Program-made: the position numbers and the translations under genes
Notes under the pieces: generated by a model
Database searches by the model: none
Seen by the model: only the letters and a program-made list of their open reading frames with translations
What the model was told of the DNA's origin: nothing
Shown: one piece after another, positions 8,576-18,430 of the stretch
Numbering within the stretch: position 1 is the first letter of the stretch
Layout of the letters: each line of letters begins with the position of its first letter
From: an uncultured Bacteroides sp.
GTDB taxonomy: Bacteria; Bacteroidota; Bacteroidia; Bacteroidales; Bacteroidaceae
Reading direction: 5' to 3'
Length of the DNA: 64,000 bases
NCBI GenBank assembly: GCA_959606905.1
Contig: CAUHML010000001.1
Coordinates: forward strand, 62,001-126,000

Positions 8576-11500
8576 TTATAAAGTCAAGTTAATACCAAAA
8601 TAAATTACTCTCGGGGTATTTGCATCACTGTTTTCCGGGTCGTAACCGGGCCAACCGGAGATATAACCTGCATTCTTCATCGTAGCATTGACGTTCAGGT
8701 TCTGAATCCGCAGCGGCTCTATCAGCTTCTTCGGGAAAGTATATCCGATTGAGATATTATCAAAACGCAGGAAAGAAGCGTTCTTGTAAATGGCATACGA
8801 AACGCCTGCCGGCTTCTTGTTGGCCAGACGCGGATATTCATTGTTACGGTTTTCCGGCGTCCAGTAGTCACGTTTAATCTGGTTCGTCACGTTCAGCAAA
8901 GCATTGTCGTTGGTAAAACGTCCCAATGTCTTTTTATGTCCGATATAGGAGTACATATTGAACGAGATATTGAAGTTCTTGAACAACGTGAAATCATTAC
9001 GCATACTCCAACGCAGACGCGGCATCGTAGTTCCCTGGAATTCCTTATCCGTATTGTCATATTTGTAGTTCATGTCTTTATCCAGCAGATGAACGTCACC
9101 CGGCTGCTGACCGTATTTGGCAGCTTCTTCACGTTCTTCTTCCTGCCAGATTCCCACTACCTTGTAATCCCAGATTTCATCAATATCGTGTCCGATGAAA
9201 CGCTTGTTCTTGATATCGTCCGCTTCACGTTGGCCGATAACGTTACCGTCCGCATCTTTCACATCTTCCATGATTCCGTACAGGTGAGTTATCTTGTTCT
9301 TGTTATAAGCCAGGCTGAAAGAAGTACGCCATGTAAGCTTATCCATTCTGATGTTGGTAGAGTTCAGTGAAAGCTCGACACCGGTATTCTGTACCTCACC
9401 GATATTAGACATCACGGAGCTGTAACCGATCAGGCTGGGCAACTCACGGCTGACAAGCAGGTCGGTCGTAATCTTCTTATATACATCCAGGTTCGCGCTC
9501 AGTCTGCCTTTCAGGAAAGTCAGGTCCGTACCGATATTCCATGAAGTCGTTGATTCCCATTTCAGGTTGGGGTTAGCCATAGTAGAAGCGTAGAAAGTGT
9601 TGGCGGTCACCAGACTGCCGGTTGCCGGATCCACATAAATGTATTTGCGCGGGGCCAACTGCATGAATGCAGCATAAGTACCTACGGCACGGTTACCGTT
9701 CTTACCCCATGAGAGACGCAGTTTACCATATTCGAACCAATCCGGACGGTGCAGGAATTTCTCTTCAGAGAACACCCAACCCAATGCGATAGCCGGAAAA
9801 GTGGCACGCGGGTTGGCAAGACCGAAAGCCGAATATCCGTCACGACGTACAGTGGCGGTAATCAGGTAACGCTGGTCGTATACATAGTGCAGACGTCCCA
9901 TAAAGGCGTCTCCTGTACGGTAGACATCATCACTGGATACGTTAGGGCTGGTACCGAAACCGATACCTCCATAACCCAGTTCGTCGGTAGGCAGGAAGTT
10001 TTCATTCGTCATTTCATCATGCCAACGCTGGAACTTCTCCCAGTTGGCAAGGAAAGTAAAGTCAAAAGCGTGCTTGCCGAATGTCTTGTTCCACTTCAGC
10101 ATATTATCCCATTGCCAATAGAAATCCTTCGTATGCGTACGTTCCACACGGCCGTTCTGCGAACCGGAGTCGGGAGAAGCGGCTGCCTTATGGAAAAGAT
10201 AGTTTGTCCATTCAAAACGCGGAGAATAAGTAGTCTGGATAGAAAAGCCCAAAGGGAGGGTGATTTTCAGATAAAGAGCTGCATTCAAGTTCTCGATGTC
10301 ATTGCGTTTATTCTGGAAAGCCGGAGCAAGCAACGGGTTGCTCTGGTTATTGTTACCGGTAGGGTATTGTTTCAAAGTCACTCCATCGTCTTCGTAAAGG
10401 CTTCCGAAAGGTGAAAGAGTAGTGTAATTGCCGGATGAACTACTGATATATCCCTCATCACGTGAAGTAAACTGTGCGTTCACACCGTAAGTAAGGAAGC
10501 TCTGTATCTTATTCTCCAGGTTGATACGTGCACGGATAGCACTGTATCCTCCGCCACGCACGTTACTCTCGTTTTTCAGGTAGTTGATAGATGAATAATA
10601 AGACATTTCGTCTTTCTTTCCTGCCACGCTGACCGTGTAATCCTGACGTAACGCTACATCCTGATAAATGACATCGCGCCAGTCTACAAGACGTCCGGCC
10701 AAATAGTTGTTGACCTCCGTATTGGTAAATTCGAGACGTGTCAGCCAGATACTTGTCGGGTCGCCTTTATCGTTTCCCATCCAGTTTGCCAAGTCCGCAT
10801 TGGACATGTGTGCCGGATTGTCGAAATATCCGGTAGCTGCTTTTGAAGGATTCTTGCTAACTTCCACATCCCGGCGGAAATTGATGAAATCCTCTCCTTC
10901 GTATACTTCCGGCAAAGAGTTCACCATTGAAAGTCCCCATGTACCACTGAAATTGATAATCGGTTTCGTTGAACTTGTTCCTTTCTTGGTAGTAATCAGC
11001 ACAACGCCATTGGCTGCCTTCGCACCATAAACGGCTGTGGAACTGGCGTCTTTCAATACGTCTATCTGCTCAATGTCGTTAGGATTGATGTCGGTCATCT
11101 GTCCCGAATAGATTACTCCGTCCAATACAATCAGAGGTTCAAGGGAAGATTTATCCGTACTCGTTGCACGTAGGTTGTTTTTACCACGCACCATCATGCT
11201 GGTGTTACCCTTCGTGTCGGTTTCGATACCTACCGAAAGTCCGGCCACACCCGTGCGGAGCATATCCTGAACAGTTTTCGGTTGTTCTTTTTCAAGGTCG
11301 CTGGCTTTCAAGGATGCCACGGCTCCGGTCAGGTCTTTCTTCTTCATTACACCGTAACCTACCACTACGACCTCCTCCAGTGTTTTGGAGTCTTCCTTCA
11401 TTTTGATGATAGACTTCTGCCCGGCTTTCACCGTCTGAGTCGTATAACCGATATACGAGATCTGAAGCGAAGATCCGAAAGGCGCTTCCAGTTTGTAGTT

Positions 11501-11938
11501 ACCGTCAATATCGGTAATCACACCGGTCGTTGTGCCGGCTACCAAAACGTTAGCTCCGATAATGGGCTCTCCGTTCTCGTCTACAACTTTACCGATGATT
11601 GTAGTCGCCTTGCCCGTCTGTGCCGGAGTACTCTTTTTGGGGAACAAGGCAATCTGTGTGCTGGTCACTTCAAATGACAGGTCAATGCCTTTCAGCATTT
11701 CTCCTACCGCTTTGGATACAGGAACCTGTTTCACGTTCAGACTGACTTCCTGTTTCACATTTACTTGTGTTGCATCATAAAAGAAAGTATAGCCGCTGGT
11801 TTTCTCAATGCGTGCCATAGCTTCGGACAATGGAATTTTCGAGAAGCTTATCGTTATCATCTTCTCTTTTACTTGTGCAGAAAGTACAACGCTAAAAAAT
11901 AATAGCGTTAAAAGTGCAAAATGCTTTTTTAAATTCAT
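8576..11938 (-). CDS. SusC-family TonB-dependent transducer with STN domain (PUL 1)
   Basis: A 1120-residue outer-membrane protein with a signal peptide. Domains in order: an STN (secretin/TonB N-terminal) signalling domain at about residues 25-95 (ISFSKIPLSEAMARIEKTSGY), a carboxypeptidase-regulatory-like beta-sandwich at about 110-190 (GKVVDENGEPIIGANV), the TonB-box and plug region starting near EVVVVGYGVMKKKDLTGAV, and a 22-strand barrel to the C-terminal FGINLTL. The STN domain is the part that contacts a FecR-type anti-sigma in the periplasm. Its presence here, next to a FecR and an ECF sigma gene, shows that PUL 1 is controlled by trans-envelope signalling. It heads the operon susC-susD-GH105-GH2. 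Confidence 0.95.
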   Translation of the reverse strand: MNLKKHFALLTLLFFSVVLSAQVKEKMITISFSKIPLSEAMARIEKTSGYTFFYDATQVNVKQEVSLNVKQVPVSKAVGEMLKGIDLSFEVTSTQIALFPKKSTPAQTGKATTIIGKVVDENGEPIIGANVLVAGTTTGVITDIDGNYKLEAPFGSSLQISYIGYTTQTVKAGQKSIIKMKEDSKTLEEVVVVGYGVMKKKDLTGAVASLKASDLEKEQPKTVQDMLRTGVAGLSVGIETDTKGNTSMMVRGKNNLRATSTDKSSLEPLIVLDGVIYSGQMTDINPNDIEQIDVLKDASSTAVYGAKAANGVVLITTKKGTSSTKPIINFSGTWGLSMVNSLPEVYEGEDFINFRRDVEVSKNPSKAATGYFDNPAHMSNADLANWMGNDKGDPTSIWLTRLEFTNTEVNNYLAGRLVDWRDVIYQDVALRQDYTVSVAGKKDEMSYYSSINYLKNESNVRGGGYSAIRARINLENKIQSFLTYGVNAQFTSRDEGYISSSSGNYTTLSPFGSLYEDDGVTLKQYPTGNNNQSNPLLAPAFQNKRNDIENLNAALYLKITLPLGFSIQTTYSPRFEWTNYLFHKAAASPDSGSQNGRVERTHTKDFYWQWDNMLKWNKTFGKHAFDFTFLANWEKFQRWHDEMTNENFLPTDELGYGGIGFGTSPNVSSDDVYRTGDAFMGRLHYVYDQRYLITATVRRDGYSAFGLANPRATFPAIALGWVFSEEKFLHRPDWFEYGKLRLSWGKNGNRAVGTYAAFMQLAPRKYIYVDPATGSLVTANTFYASTMANPNLKWESTTSWNIGTDLTFLKGRLSANLDVYKKITTDLLVSRELPSLIGYSSVMSNIGEVQNTGVELSLNSTNIRMDKLTWRTSFSLAYNKNKITHLYGIMEDVKDADGNVIGQREADDIKNKRFIGHDIDEIWDYKVVGIWQEEEREEAAKYGQQPGDVHLLDKDMNYKYDNTDKEFQGTTMPRLRWSMRNDFTLFKNFNISFNMYSYIGHKKTLGRFTNDNALLNVTNQIKRDYWTPENRNNEYPRLANKKPAGVSYAIYKNASFLRFDNISIGYTFPKKLIEPLRIQNLNVNATMKNAGYISGWPGYDPENSDANTPRVIYFGINLTL

Positions 11939-12184
11939 ATTTTTGCGATATTAAAAGTTAACTGTAAGGAGGCTGCATTAAAATGGGTCAGATTTTAATG
12001 TTCACTCACTTTCTTCGGTTAATAAAAAACTTGATTTGGTAGGGGGGAAAGCCGGAAGCGGAACTTCCCCCTTATTTATTCTATATCTTCATTATATCAT
12101 AGGCTCGCCTTTCTCTCTTACTTATTTGTCAAAAAAATCATTTTACCGATATTGAACTCGGATATTTGCATTGTGTGTTACCAC
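11939..12184. other. Intergenic region between fecR and susC
   Basis: Contains no convincing gene and no TAnnTTTG -7 match on the minus strand, which fits a susC promoter read by the local ECF sigma factor rather than by the housekeeping sigma. A G-rich/C-rich imperfect hairpin lies near 12041-12074 (aggggggaa against ttccccct). Its role is unknown. Confidence 0.35.
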
Positions 12185-13255
12185 TTATTGTTTTTGCTTC
12201 GGCAAAATCGTCAACATATTCTCATCATTAAATTCATAGTTGATAGGATGAATGTGCGACATGATTCGCATGATTTCTTCCAACGGTTCGTGCCGCAAGG
12301 TGAATGTGTATCTGTACTGTTCCTGCAATTCCGGAGACAAATTTATCTTCACATTATACCATTTGGACAGAAGAGGGCAAATCTCATTCAACGGCCTGTT
12401 TTTAAATACAATCTGATTGCTTGCCCACGAGACAGCCAACTCGATATCTCCTTTTTCTATTTGAAGCCGTCCGTTACGCTTGTTGAAAGTACCGACTTCT
12501 CCCGGATGCAGAAAACGGGTTTCCGCTTTCGTCTCCAACGACACCGAACCTTCTTTCAGGCTGACAAATGTATTTTCCGAACCGGGAAAGGATTCTACAT
12601 TGAATTTTGTACCGTGTACGGTGATTTTCATTCCTTCGGTTTCAACGACGAAAGGATGATCCTTATCGTGGGCCACATCAAAGTAAGCCTCTCCATTCAA
12701 CCGGACATTTCTGTTTTTCGAATAATAATTCGTATTATAAGTAAGCGAAGTAGCCGAATGAATCCATACATTCGACCCGTCCGGCAAAGCTACTTCTGAT
12801 TTACCTCCCCAATTGGAATAGGTTTGTTGCGCCATTTCCGGCTGACCGATCTTTATACCTATATATAAAGAAACGGAAAGGAAGACAGCCACAACTACGC
12901 AGGCAGCCGCAACATAGCGTTGAAAACGGGGGAAAGCCCACAAACGAACAGGTTGTTCCTTATCTTTGAGATTCACTTCAACTTTATCTTCAGACCTTTC
13001 CATATCTTCAGCTTGTCTCCGTTCAGCCTCCTCACACTCCTCCATGCGCTGCATCAACTCTTTCCAGTAGAAATCTACGTCCGGCGTATAATTGATAACT
13101 TTAGCACGCACCTTTTCCCAAACTCCCCGAAGTTCTTCATACACCTTCCGGTTCTCATCGATAGACACCCACTCCTCCAAGTGCTTTTTATCAGCATCGG
13201 AGATGTCTTGTTTCAGGTCGGAAATGATTAACTCCCAAGGTATTTCTTTTTTCAT
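12185..13255 (-). CDS. FecR-type anti-sigma factor
   Basis: A 356-residue protein with a cytoplasmic N-terminal region, a single membrane helix at about residues 112-133 (YVAAACVVVAVFLSVSLYIG), a periplasmic FecR domain (SEVALPDGSNVWIHSATSLTY, GEAYFDVAHDKDHPFVVE, VHGTKFNVESF) and a C-terminal DUF4974-type domain (FKNRPLNEICPLLSKWYNV). FecR proteins hold the ECF sigma inactive until the STN domain of a ligand-loaded SusC relays the signal. It lies between the divergent sigma gene and susC. Length and domain order are standard for Bacteroides PULs. Confidence 0.95.
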   Translation of the reverse strand: MKKEIPWELIISDLKQDISDADKKHLEEWVSIDENRKVYEELRGVWEKVRAKVINYTPDVDFYWKELMQRMEECEEAERRQAEDMERSEDKVEVNLKDKEQPVRLWAFPRFQRYVAAACVVVAVFLSVSLYIGIKIGQPEMAQQTYSNWGGKSEVALPDGSNVWIHSATSLTYNTNYYSKNRNVRLNGEAYFDVAHDKDHPFVVETEGMKITVHGTKFNVESFPGSENTFVSLKEGSVSLETKAETRFLHPGEVGTFNKRNGRLQIEKGDIELAVSWASNQIVFKNRPLNEICPLLSKWYNVKINLSPELQEQYRYTFTLRHEPLEEIMRIMSHIHPINYEFNDENMLTILPKQKQ

Positions 13256-13337
13256 GCTTCGCTGTCGTTTTTAACTGTTACCGATACTAAGACACAAAAA
13301 ACGAATCATACCCTTATTCAGAAAAGCATTTTTTTAG

Positions 13338-13367
13338 TTTCTACTAAAAAAATATTCTTTAACTTTG
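13338..13367 (+). promoter_or_regulatory. ECF sigma gene promoter
   Basis: The -7 box TAACTTTG is at 13360-13367, with a weak -33 box TTTC at 13338-13341 (18-nt spacer). It predicts a start near 13374, which rules out initiation at 13365 and favours the ATG at 13398. Confidence 0.6.
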
Positions 13368-13397
13368 CAACGTCTCACTAACCTAATTACAAACACT

Positions 13398-13940
13398 ATG
13401 GACGATATGTTCCTTTTGCAATTGATAAAGAATGGTGATAAGCAGGCGTTCAAGTACGTCTTCGATACTTATTTCACTGCTCTTTGCCGCTTTATGTATT
13501 TGTATTTAGGAGATACACAAGAAGCGGAAGATATAGCAAGTGACATCTTTGCGTCCGTATGGGAAAACAGAAAAAAACTTGAAATCAGGCTTACTTTCAA
13601 AGCTTATCTTTTTCAGGCTGCCAAAAACAGGTGTCTGAACGCTATACGAGACAGAAAGGCTACTGTCTCACTGGACGATATCAACGGACAGGACACTCCG
13701 CAAGTAAGCATCACCGATTCACTGGAAACAGAAGAACTGAATAATTTAATTCAGGAGGCTATCCTGTCACTTCCCGAAAAATGTCGTGAGGTATTTCTGC
13801 AGAGCCGCACGAAGAATCTGACAAACCAAGAAATCGCGGAGTCAATGGATATATCTGTCAAGACAGTAGAGGCACAAATCACAAAAGCGCTGAAACAAAT
13901 CCGGAAGTTCTTGGGTACACAATATCAATATTTGTTCTAA
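13398..13940 (+). CDS. ECF RNA polymerase sigma-70 factor
   Basis: A 180-residue protein from the ATG at 13398, chosen because the in-frame codon at 13365 lies inside the predicted promoter. Region 2 is recognisable in QAFKYVFDTYFTALCRFMY, DTQEAEDIASDIFASVWE and FKAYLFQAAKNRCLNAIR, and region 4 in LPEKCREVFLQSR followed by the helix-turn-helix LTNQEIAESMDISVKTVEAQ. It belongs to the ECF group paired with FecR anti-sigma factors in Bacteroidetes and is divergent from fecR. Once released it should transcribe susC-susD and perhaps the enzymes behind them. Confidence 0.95.
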   Translation: MDDMFLLQLIKNGDKQAFKYVFDTYFTALCRFMYLYLGDTQEAEDIASDIFASVWENRKKLEIRLTFKAYLFQAAKNRCLNAIRDRKATVSLDDINGQDTPQVSITDSLETEELNNLIQEAILSLPEKCREVFLQSRTKNLTNQEIAESMDISVKTVEAQITKALKQIRKFLGTQYQYLF

Positions 13941-13970
13941 GTTTCCCGGCAGATAAAAGATGGAATGATC

Positions 13971-14846
13971 CTACTTCTTTTCCGCCAGATAAACCCCTAA
14001 TATGATGCAAGCCGCCCCCATTAACGTAATCCATGTGATTTGTTCGTGGAGAATGAGCACCGAAGCCACCATCGTCACCAACGGATTCAAATAGATATAA
14101 TTGGAGGCCCGCATCGTTCCCAGCTGTTTCAAAACCACATTCCAAAGAATATAGCAGATCAAAGAAGCCAGGACTGCCAGGAACAAGAGATTGGACAATA
14201 CGAGCGGTTGCAGAAGCACATCAAAATCCGGTTGCAGCGGATGAAGAAGAAAAGCGGGAAGAACAGTCAATACCCCATAGAAAAATATCTTACGGGTAAT
14301 AAATACCGTGGGATAACGTCCCGTCATCCGCTTTATTACCAGACTATAAAAAGCCCATGACAGAGCCGCAAGCAAAGTGAGCAAATCACCCACAGGAGAG
14401 AGCTTCAACACCACACTTCCGTTAAAGACGACCAGCCCTACGCCAATCAGGGCCAACAGCGAACCATAGATCAGCCCTTTCGTAGCCTTCTCACTCTTAT
14501 AAAAGAGCAGGGAAAGAATCGTAGTTAGCAGAGGAGCCGTGCAAATGATGAAAGCAACATTGGAGGCTTGGGTAATCCCCAAAGCTGTATTTTCTGTGAA
14601 GAAATAAAGCGATCCGCCGAATACGCCTCCCGCCACCAACCAAAGCTCATCTTTCAAATTATCGGCAAACAAGTGTTTTGGAGAAATCGCCCAAATACCT
14701 ATATAGGCTATCAAAAAGCGATAAAAGAAAATTTCCTGAGGAGTGAGTCCGTGATTAATCAATACTTTCGTTGCAATAAAGGTCAGCCCCCAGATAGCAA
14801 CCGTCAGTATGGCAATCAGATGATAGTATCCGTGCGTCAGTTTCAT
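13971..14846 (-). CDS. EamA-family (DMT superfamily) transporter
   Basis: A 291-residue integral membrane protein with about ten hydrophobic helices in two repeats of five, the hallmark of EamA drug/metabolite transporters. The first repeat starts AILTVAIWGLTFIATKVLI and the second has LLTLLAALSWAFYSLVIKR; the protein ends in short basic residues (LAEKK). The family exports small metabolites such as amino acids; the substrate cannot be predicted. It converges on the sigma factor gene with a 30-nt gap and appears to be monocistronic, so it marks the edge of PUL 1. Confidence 0.9.
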   Translation of the reverse strand: MKLTHGYYHLIAILTVAIWGLTFIATKVLINHGLTPQEIFFYRFLIAYIGIWAISPKHLFADNLKDELWLVAGGVFGGSLYFFTENTALGITQASNVAFIICTAPLLTTILSLLFYKSEKATKGLIYGSLLALIGVGLVVFNGSVVLKLSPVGDLLTLLAALSWAFYSLVIKRMTGRYPTVFITRKIFFYGVLTVLPAFLLHPLQPDFDVLLQPLVLSNLLFLAVLASLICYILWNVVLKQLGTMRASNYIYLNPLVTMVASVLILHEQITWITLMGAACIILGVYLAEKK

Positions 14847-14868
14847 ACTTATACTTTTAATAATGCCG

Positions 14869-14876
14869 CAAAGATA
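14869..14876 (-). promoter_or_regulatory. Promoter -7 box of the EamA-family gene
   Basis: TATCTTTG on the minus strand, 22 nt upstream of the ATG, fits TAnnTTTG exactly. No clear -33 box is seen. Confidence 0.55.
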
Positions 14877-15121
14877 CAGGGAATCACGAAAATATATACC
14901 GACTCTTATGAATATATTTCAGACAGAATCTCGACTAAACAAAACTATAAATAGTCACTTCCTGCCGAAGCACCCGGTCACTGTCAAATAAAATACCAAT
15001 AAACGCAAAGGGTTCATTGTATAAACAAATCTTACCAAATAAGGAAAAAACTAAAAATCGGCAAATCCTCACGATATTTCTTCTTTACACTTTATCACCG
15101 ATATTGCATAAACCCGCTTCG

Positions 15122-15180
15122 AGTTTTTAATAAATAATGAAATAGTTTATTATAAACGGTTCCCAAGTTTATTAAAAACT
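15122..15180. repeat. A/T-rich direct and inverted repeats upstream of leuS
   Basis: The 14-mers at 15144-15157 (agtttattataaac) and 15166-15179 (agtttattaaaaac) differ at one base and lie 22 bp apart. The 12-mer at 15122-15133 is the exact reverse complement of 15169-15180. The rest of 14877-15221 shows no gene; a small imperfect hairpin followed by T residues lies near 15111-15127. Confidence 0.4.
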
Positions 15181-15221
15181 ATTTTTAGGCACTTTCAGTT
15201 ACTCAAATCGAATTATTGCAA

Positions 15222-15347
15222 CAAAAATAGGCAAGAACCTTCACAGTTTCTTGCCCATTCGTTATCCTCATATGCAATTTTGCACATTCACCTATTGAAC
15301 CTATGTAATAATACTTATATATTTCATGATTACTTTTCTGTTTTTAA
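15222..15347 (-). ncRNA. Candidate minus-strand small RNA
   Basis: On the minus strand a -7 box TATATTTG (15354-15361) with an ATTG -33-like box (15382-15385, 20-nt spacer) predicts a start near 15347. About 90 nt later there is an 8-bp terminator stem (15248-15255 against 15230-15237) followed by TATTTTTG. The product would be about 125 nt, with no frame longer than eight codons. It is flanked by the divergent genes eamA and leuS, neither of which needs a minus-strand terminator here, which is the main reason to propose a separate transcript. Confidence 0.35.
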
Positions 15348-15417
15348 TTTTCCCAAATATACGAAATAAAAACGAGAAAGTCAATAGGTAAAGCGTGGTT
15401 ATCTGAAAATAAACACG

Positions 15418-15425
15418 TAAATTTG
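15418..15425 (+). promoter_or_regulatory. leuS promoter (-7 box)
   Basis: TAAATTTG fits TAnnTTTG and lies 54 nt upstream of the leuS ATG. The -33 region is poor. Confidence 0.5.
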
Positions 15426-15479
15426 TGCCTCGAATGAGAAATAACAGTATAAATCACTATAAATAAAAACTTTATCACT

Positions 15480-18314
15480 ATGGAGTACAATTTCAGGGAG
15501 ATTGAAAAGAAGTGGCAGCAAAGGTGGGTGGAAGAGAAAACCTACCAGGTTACGGAAGACGAATCGAAGCAGAAATTTTATGTATTAAACATGTTCCCCT
15601 ATCCTTCAGGAGCCGGACTACACGTAGGACACCCGCTGGGATATATCGCTTCGGACATTTACGCCCGTTACAAACGACTGCAAGGCTTCAATGTACTCAA
15701 TCCGATGGGATACGACGCTTACGGCTTGCCCGCCGAGCAATATGCTATCCAGACCGGACAGCATCCGGCCATCACTACCATCAACAATATCGACCGCTAC
15801 CGCGAGCAACTCGACAAAATCGGTTTCTCTTTCGACTGGAACCGTGAAATCCGTACTTGCGACCCGGAATATTACCATTGGACACAATGGGCTTTCCTAA
15901 AAATGTTCAACAGTTATTATTGCAACGACGAGCAGAAAGCACGCCCTATCGAAGAACTGGAAAAAGCCTTTGCTGTCTACGGAAACGAGGGACTGAATGC
16001 CGCTTGCAGTGAAGAAATCAGTTTCACCGCCGATGAATGGAACGCAAAAAACGAAAAGGAAAAACAGGAAATCCTGATGAACTACCGCATCGCTTATCTG
16101 GGCGAAACAATGGTAAACTGGTGCGCTGAATTAGGAACGGTATTGGCGAATGACGAAGTAGTGGACGGCGTCAGCGAACGCGGCGGTTTCCCCGTCATCC
16201 AAAAGAAGATGCGCCAGTGGTGTCTGCGTGTATCCGCCTACGCACAACGTTTGCTTGACGGACTGGATACTATCGACTGGACAGATTCTCTGAAAGAAAC
16301 TCAAAGAAACTGGATCGGACGCTCGGAAGGTGCTGAAGTTCAATTCAAAGTAAAAGACAGTGATCTCGAATTTACAATCTTTACCACCCGCGCAGATACC
16401 ATGTTCGGTGTTACCTTTATGGTGTTGGCCCCGGAAAGTGAATTGGTGGCACAATTAACCACTCCTGCACAAAAAGCGGAAGTAGACGCTTACCTCGACC
16501 GTACTAAGAAACGTACGGAACGTGAACGTATTGCCGACCGCAGCGTTACCGGTGTATTCAGTGGTTCGTATGCGATCAACCCGTTCACAGGCGAGGCAGT
16601 ACCTATCTGGATCAGCGACTACGTATTGGCCGGTTACGGAACGGGAGCTATCATGGCCGTACCTGCTCACGACAGCCGCGACTACGCCTTTGCCAAGCAT
16701 TTCGGATTGGAAATCCGCCCGTTGGTAGAAGGTTGTGATGTCAGCGAAGAAAGTTTCGACGCCAAAGAAGGTATCGTCTGCAACTCTCCGCGTCCGGACG
16801 TCACTCCTTACTGTGACCTCTCCCTGAACGGACTGACTATCAAAGAAGCAATTGAAAAAACCAAGAACTATGTAAAAGAACATAATCTGGGTCGCGTGAA
16901 AGTAAACTACCGTTTACGTGACGCTATCTTCTCACGTCAACGTTACTGGGGTGAACCCTTCCCGGTTTACTACAAAGACGGAATGCCTTATGTAATCGAA
17001 GAAAGCTGTCTGCCACTGGAACTTCCGGAAGTTGCCAAGTTCCTGCCTACCGAAACAGGCGAGCCTCCATTGGGACACGCTACGAAATGGGCGTGGGACA
17101 CAGCGAACAAATGCGTGGTAGAAAACGAAAAGATTGATAATGTAACCGTTTTCCCATTGGAACTGAATACCATGCCGGGATTCGCCGGCTCTTCCGCATA
17201 TTATCTGCGCTACATGGACCCGCGCAATCATAAAGCATTGGTTGACCCGAAAATTGACCGGTACTGGAAGAATGTAGACTTATATGTAGGGGGTACCGAA
17301 CATGCTACGGGACACTTGATTTATTCTCGTTTCTGGAATAAATTCCTTTATGATATGGGTGTATCCATAATGGAAGAACCATTCCAAAAATTAGTAAACC
17401 AAGGAATGATTCAGGGTCGCAGTAACTTTGTATACCGTATCAAAGATACCCATACATTCGTTTCACTGAACCTGAAAGACCAGTATGACGTTACACCGCT
17501 TCACGTAGACGTTAACATCGTATCCAATGACATTCTCGATCTGGAAGCATTCAAGGCATGGCGTCCCGAATATAAAACGGCAGAGTTTATCCTCGAAGAC
17601 GGAAAATATGTCTGTGGTTGGGCGATTGAAAAGATGAGTAAGTCAATGTTCAACGTTGTCAACCCGGATATGATTGTTGAGAAATACGGTGCGGACACAC
17701 TTCGCATGTACGAAATGTTCCTCGGTCCGGTAGAACAGTCCAAACCCTGGGATACAAACGGTATCGATGGTGTACACCGCTTTATCCGCAAATTCTGGTC
17801 GCTGTTCTACAGCCGCACGGATGAATATCTGGTGACGGACGAACCGGCAACGAAGGAAGAACTGAAAAGCCTCCACAAACTTATCAAGAAGGTGACCGGT
17901 GACATTGAGCAGTTCTCTTACAATACCTCTATCAGTGCATTCATGATTTGCGTAAACGAGCTTTTCAACCTGAAATGCAGTAAGAAAGAGATTCTGGAAC
18001 AACTCGTCATCACGCTTGCTCCTTTCGCTCCGCACGTTTGCGAAGAATTGTGGGACGTACTGGGACACGAAACTTCCGTATGCGACGCCCAATGGCCGGC
18101 ATACAACGAAGAATATCTGAAAGAAGATACAATCAACTACACGATCTCTTTCAACGGAAAGGCACGTTTCAATATGGAATTTGCTGCAGATGAAACTTCG
18201 GACGCCATCCAGGCAGCCGTATTGGCTGACGAACGTTCACAGAAATGGATCGAAGGAAAGACTCCAAAAAAGATCATCGTCGTTCCGAAGAAGATTGTAA
18301 ACGTTGTTATTTAA
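15480..18314 (+). CDS. leuS: Leucyl-tRNA synthetase
   Basis: A 944-residue class I aminoacyl-tRNA synthetase that charges tRNA-Leu and proofreads the product. The HIGH-type motif is in [14 protein letters not shown] near residue 47 and the KMSKS loop in [11 protein letters not shown] near residue 717. The CP1 editing domain is present, with [18 protein letters not shown] carrying the conserved Asp that recognises the misacylated amino acid. The anticodon-binding helical domain and a C-terminal domain follow. The protein is longer than the roughly 860 residues of E. coli LeuRS; the extra length is inside the insertions and the reading frame is intact. It is the first gene of a probable unit with yitT, rdgB and the OmpA-like gene. 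Confidence 0.98.
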   Translation: MEYNFREIEKKWQQRWVEEKTYQVTEDESKQKFYVLNMFPYPSGAGLHVGHPLGYIASDIYARYKRLQGFNVLNPMGYDAYGLPAEQYAIQTGQHPAITTINNIDRYREQLDKIGFSFDWNREIRTCDPEYYHWTQWAFLKMFNSYYCNDEQKARPIEELEKAFAVYGNEGLNAACSEEISFTADEWNAKNEKEKQEILMNYRIAYLGETMVNWCAELGTVLANDEVVDGVSERGGFPVIQKKMRQWCLRVSAYAQRLLDGLDTIDWTDSLKETQRNWIGRSEGAEVQFKVKDSDLEFTIFTTRADTMFGVTFMVLAPESELVAQLTTPAQKAEVDAYLDRTKKRTERERIADRSVTGVFSGSYAINPFTGEAVPIWISDYVLAGYGTGAIMAVPAHDSRDYAFAKHFGLEIRPLVEGCDVSEESFDAKEGIVCNSPRPDVTPYCDLSLNGLTIKEAIEKTKNYVKEHNLGRVKVNYRLRDAIFSRQRYWGEPFPVYYKDGMPYVIEESCLPLELPEVAKFLPTETGEPPLGHATKWAWDTANKCVVENEKIDNVTVFPLELNTMPGFAGSSAYYLRYMDPRNHKALVDPKIDRYWKNVDLYVGGTEHATGHLIYSRFWNKFLYDMGVSIMEEPFQKLVNQGMIQGRSNFVYRIKDTHTFVSLNLKDQYDVTPLHVDVNIVSNDILDLEAFKAWRPEYKTAEFILEDGKYVCGWAIEKMSKSMFNVVNPDMIVEKYGADTLRMYEMFLGPVEQSKPWDTNGIDGVHRFIRKFWSLFYSRTDEYLVTDEPATKEELKSLHKLIKKVTGDIEQFSYNTSISAFMICVNELFNLKCSKKEILEQLVITLAPFAPHVCEELWDVLGHETSVCDAQWPAYNEEYLKEDTINYTISFNGKARFNMEFAADETSDAIQAAVLADERSQKWIEGKTPKKIIVVPKKIVNVVI

Positions 18315-18330
18315 ACAGGCATTAAGTAAT

Positions 18331-18426
18331 AAGTATTAAGTATCACCACGGCTATGATTCAAATATATATCCGCAAGGTGAATACTTAATACTTGATACC
18401 TGATACTTTGACACCTAATACTTAAA
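18331..18426. repeat. Iterated heptamer and inverted repeat between leuS and yitT
   Basis: A 17-nt arm at 18331-18347 (aagtattaagtatcacc) pairs with 18377-18394, with one bulged A. From 18381 to 18426 the sequence is a run of variants of the heptamer aatactt (aatactt, aatactt, gatacct, gatactt, and so on). The hairpin could attenuate read-through from leuS or be a mobile intergenic repeat. Confidence 0.5.
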
Positions 18427-18430
18427 ATCA

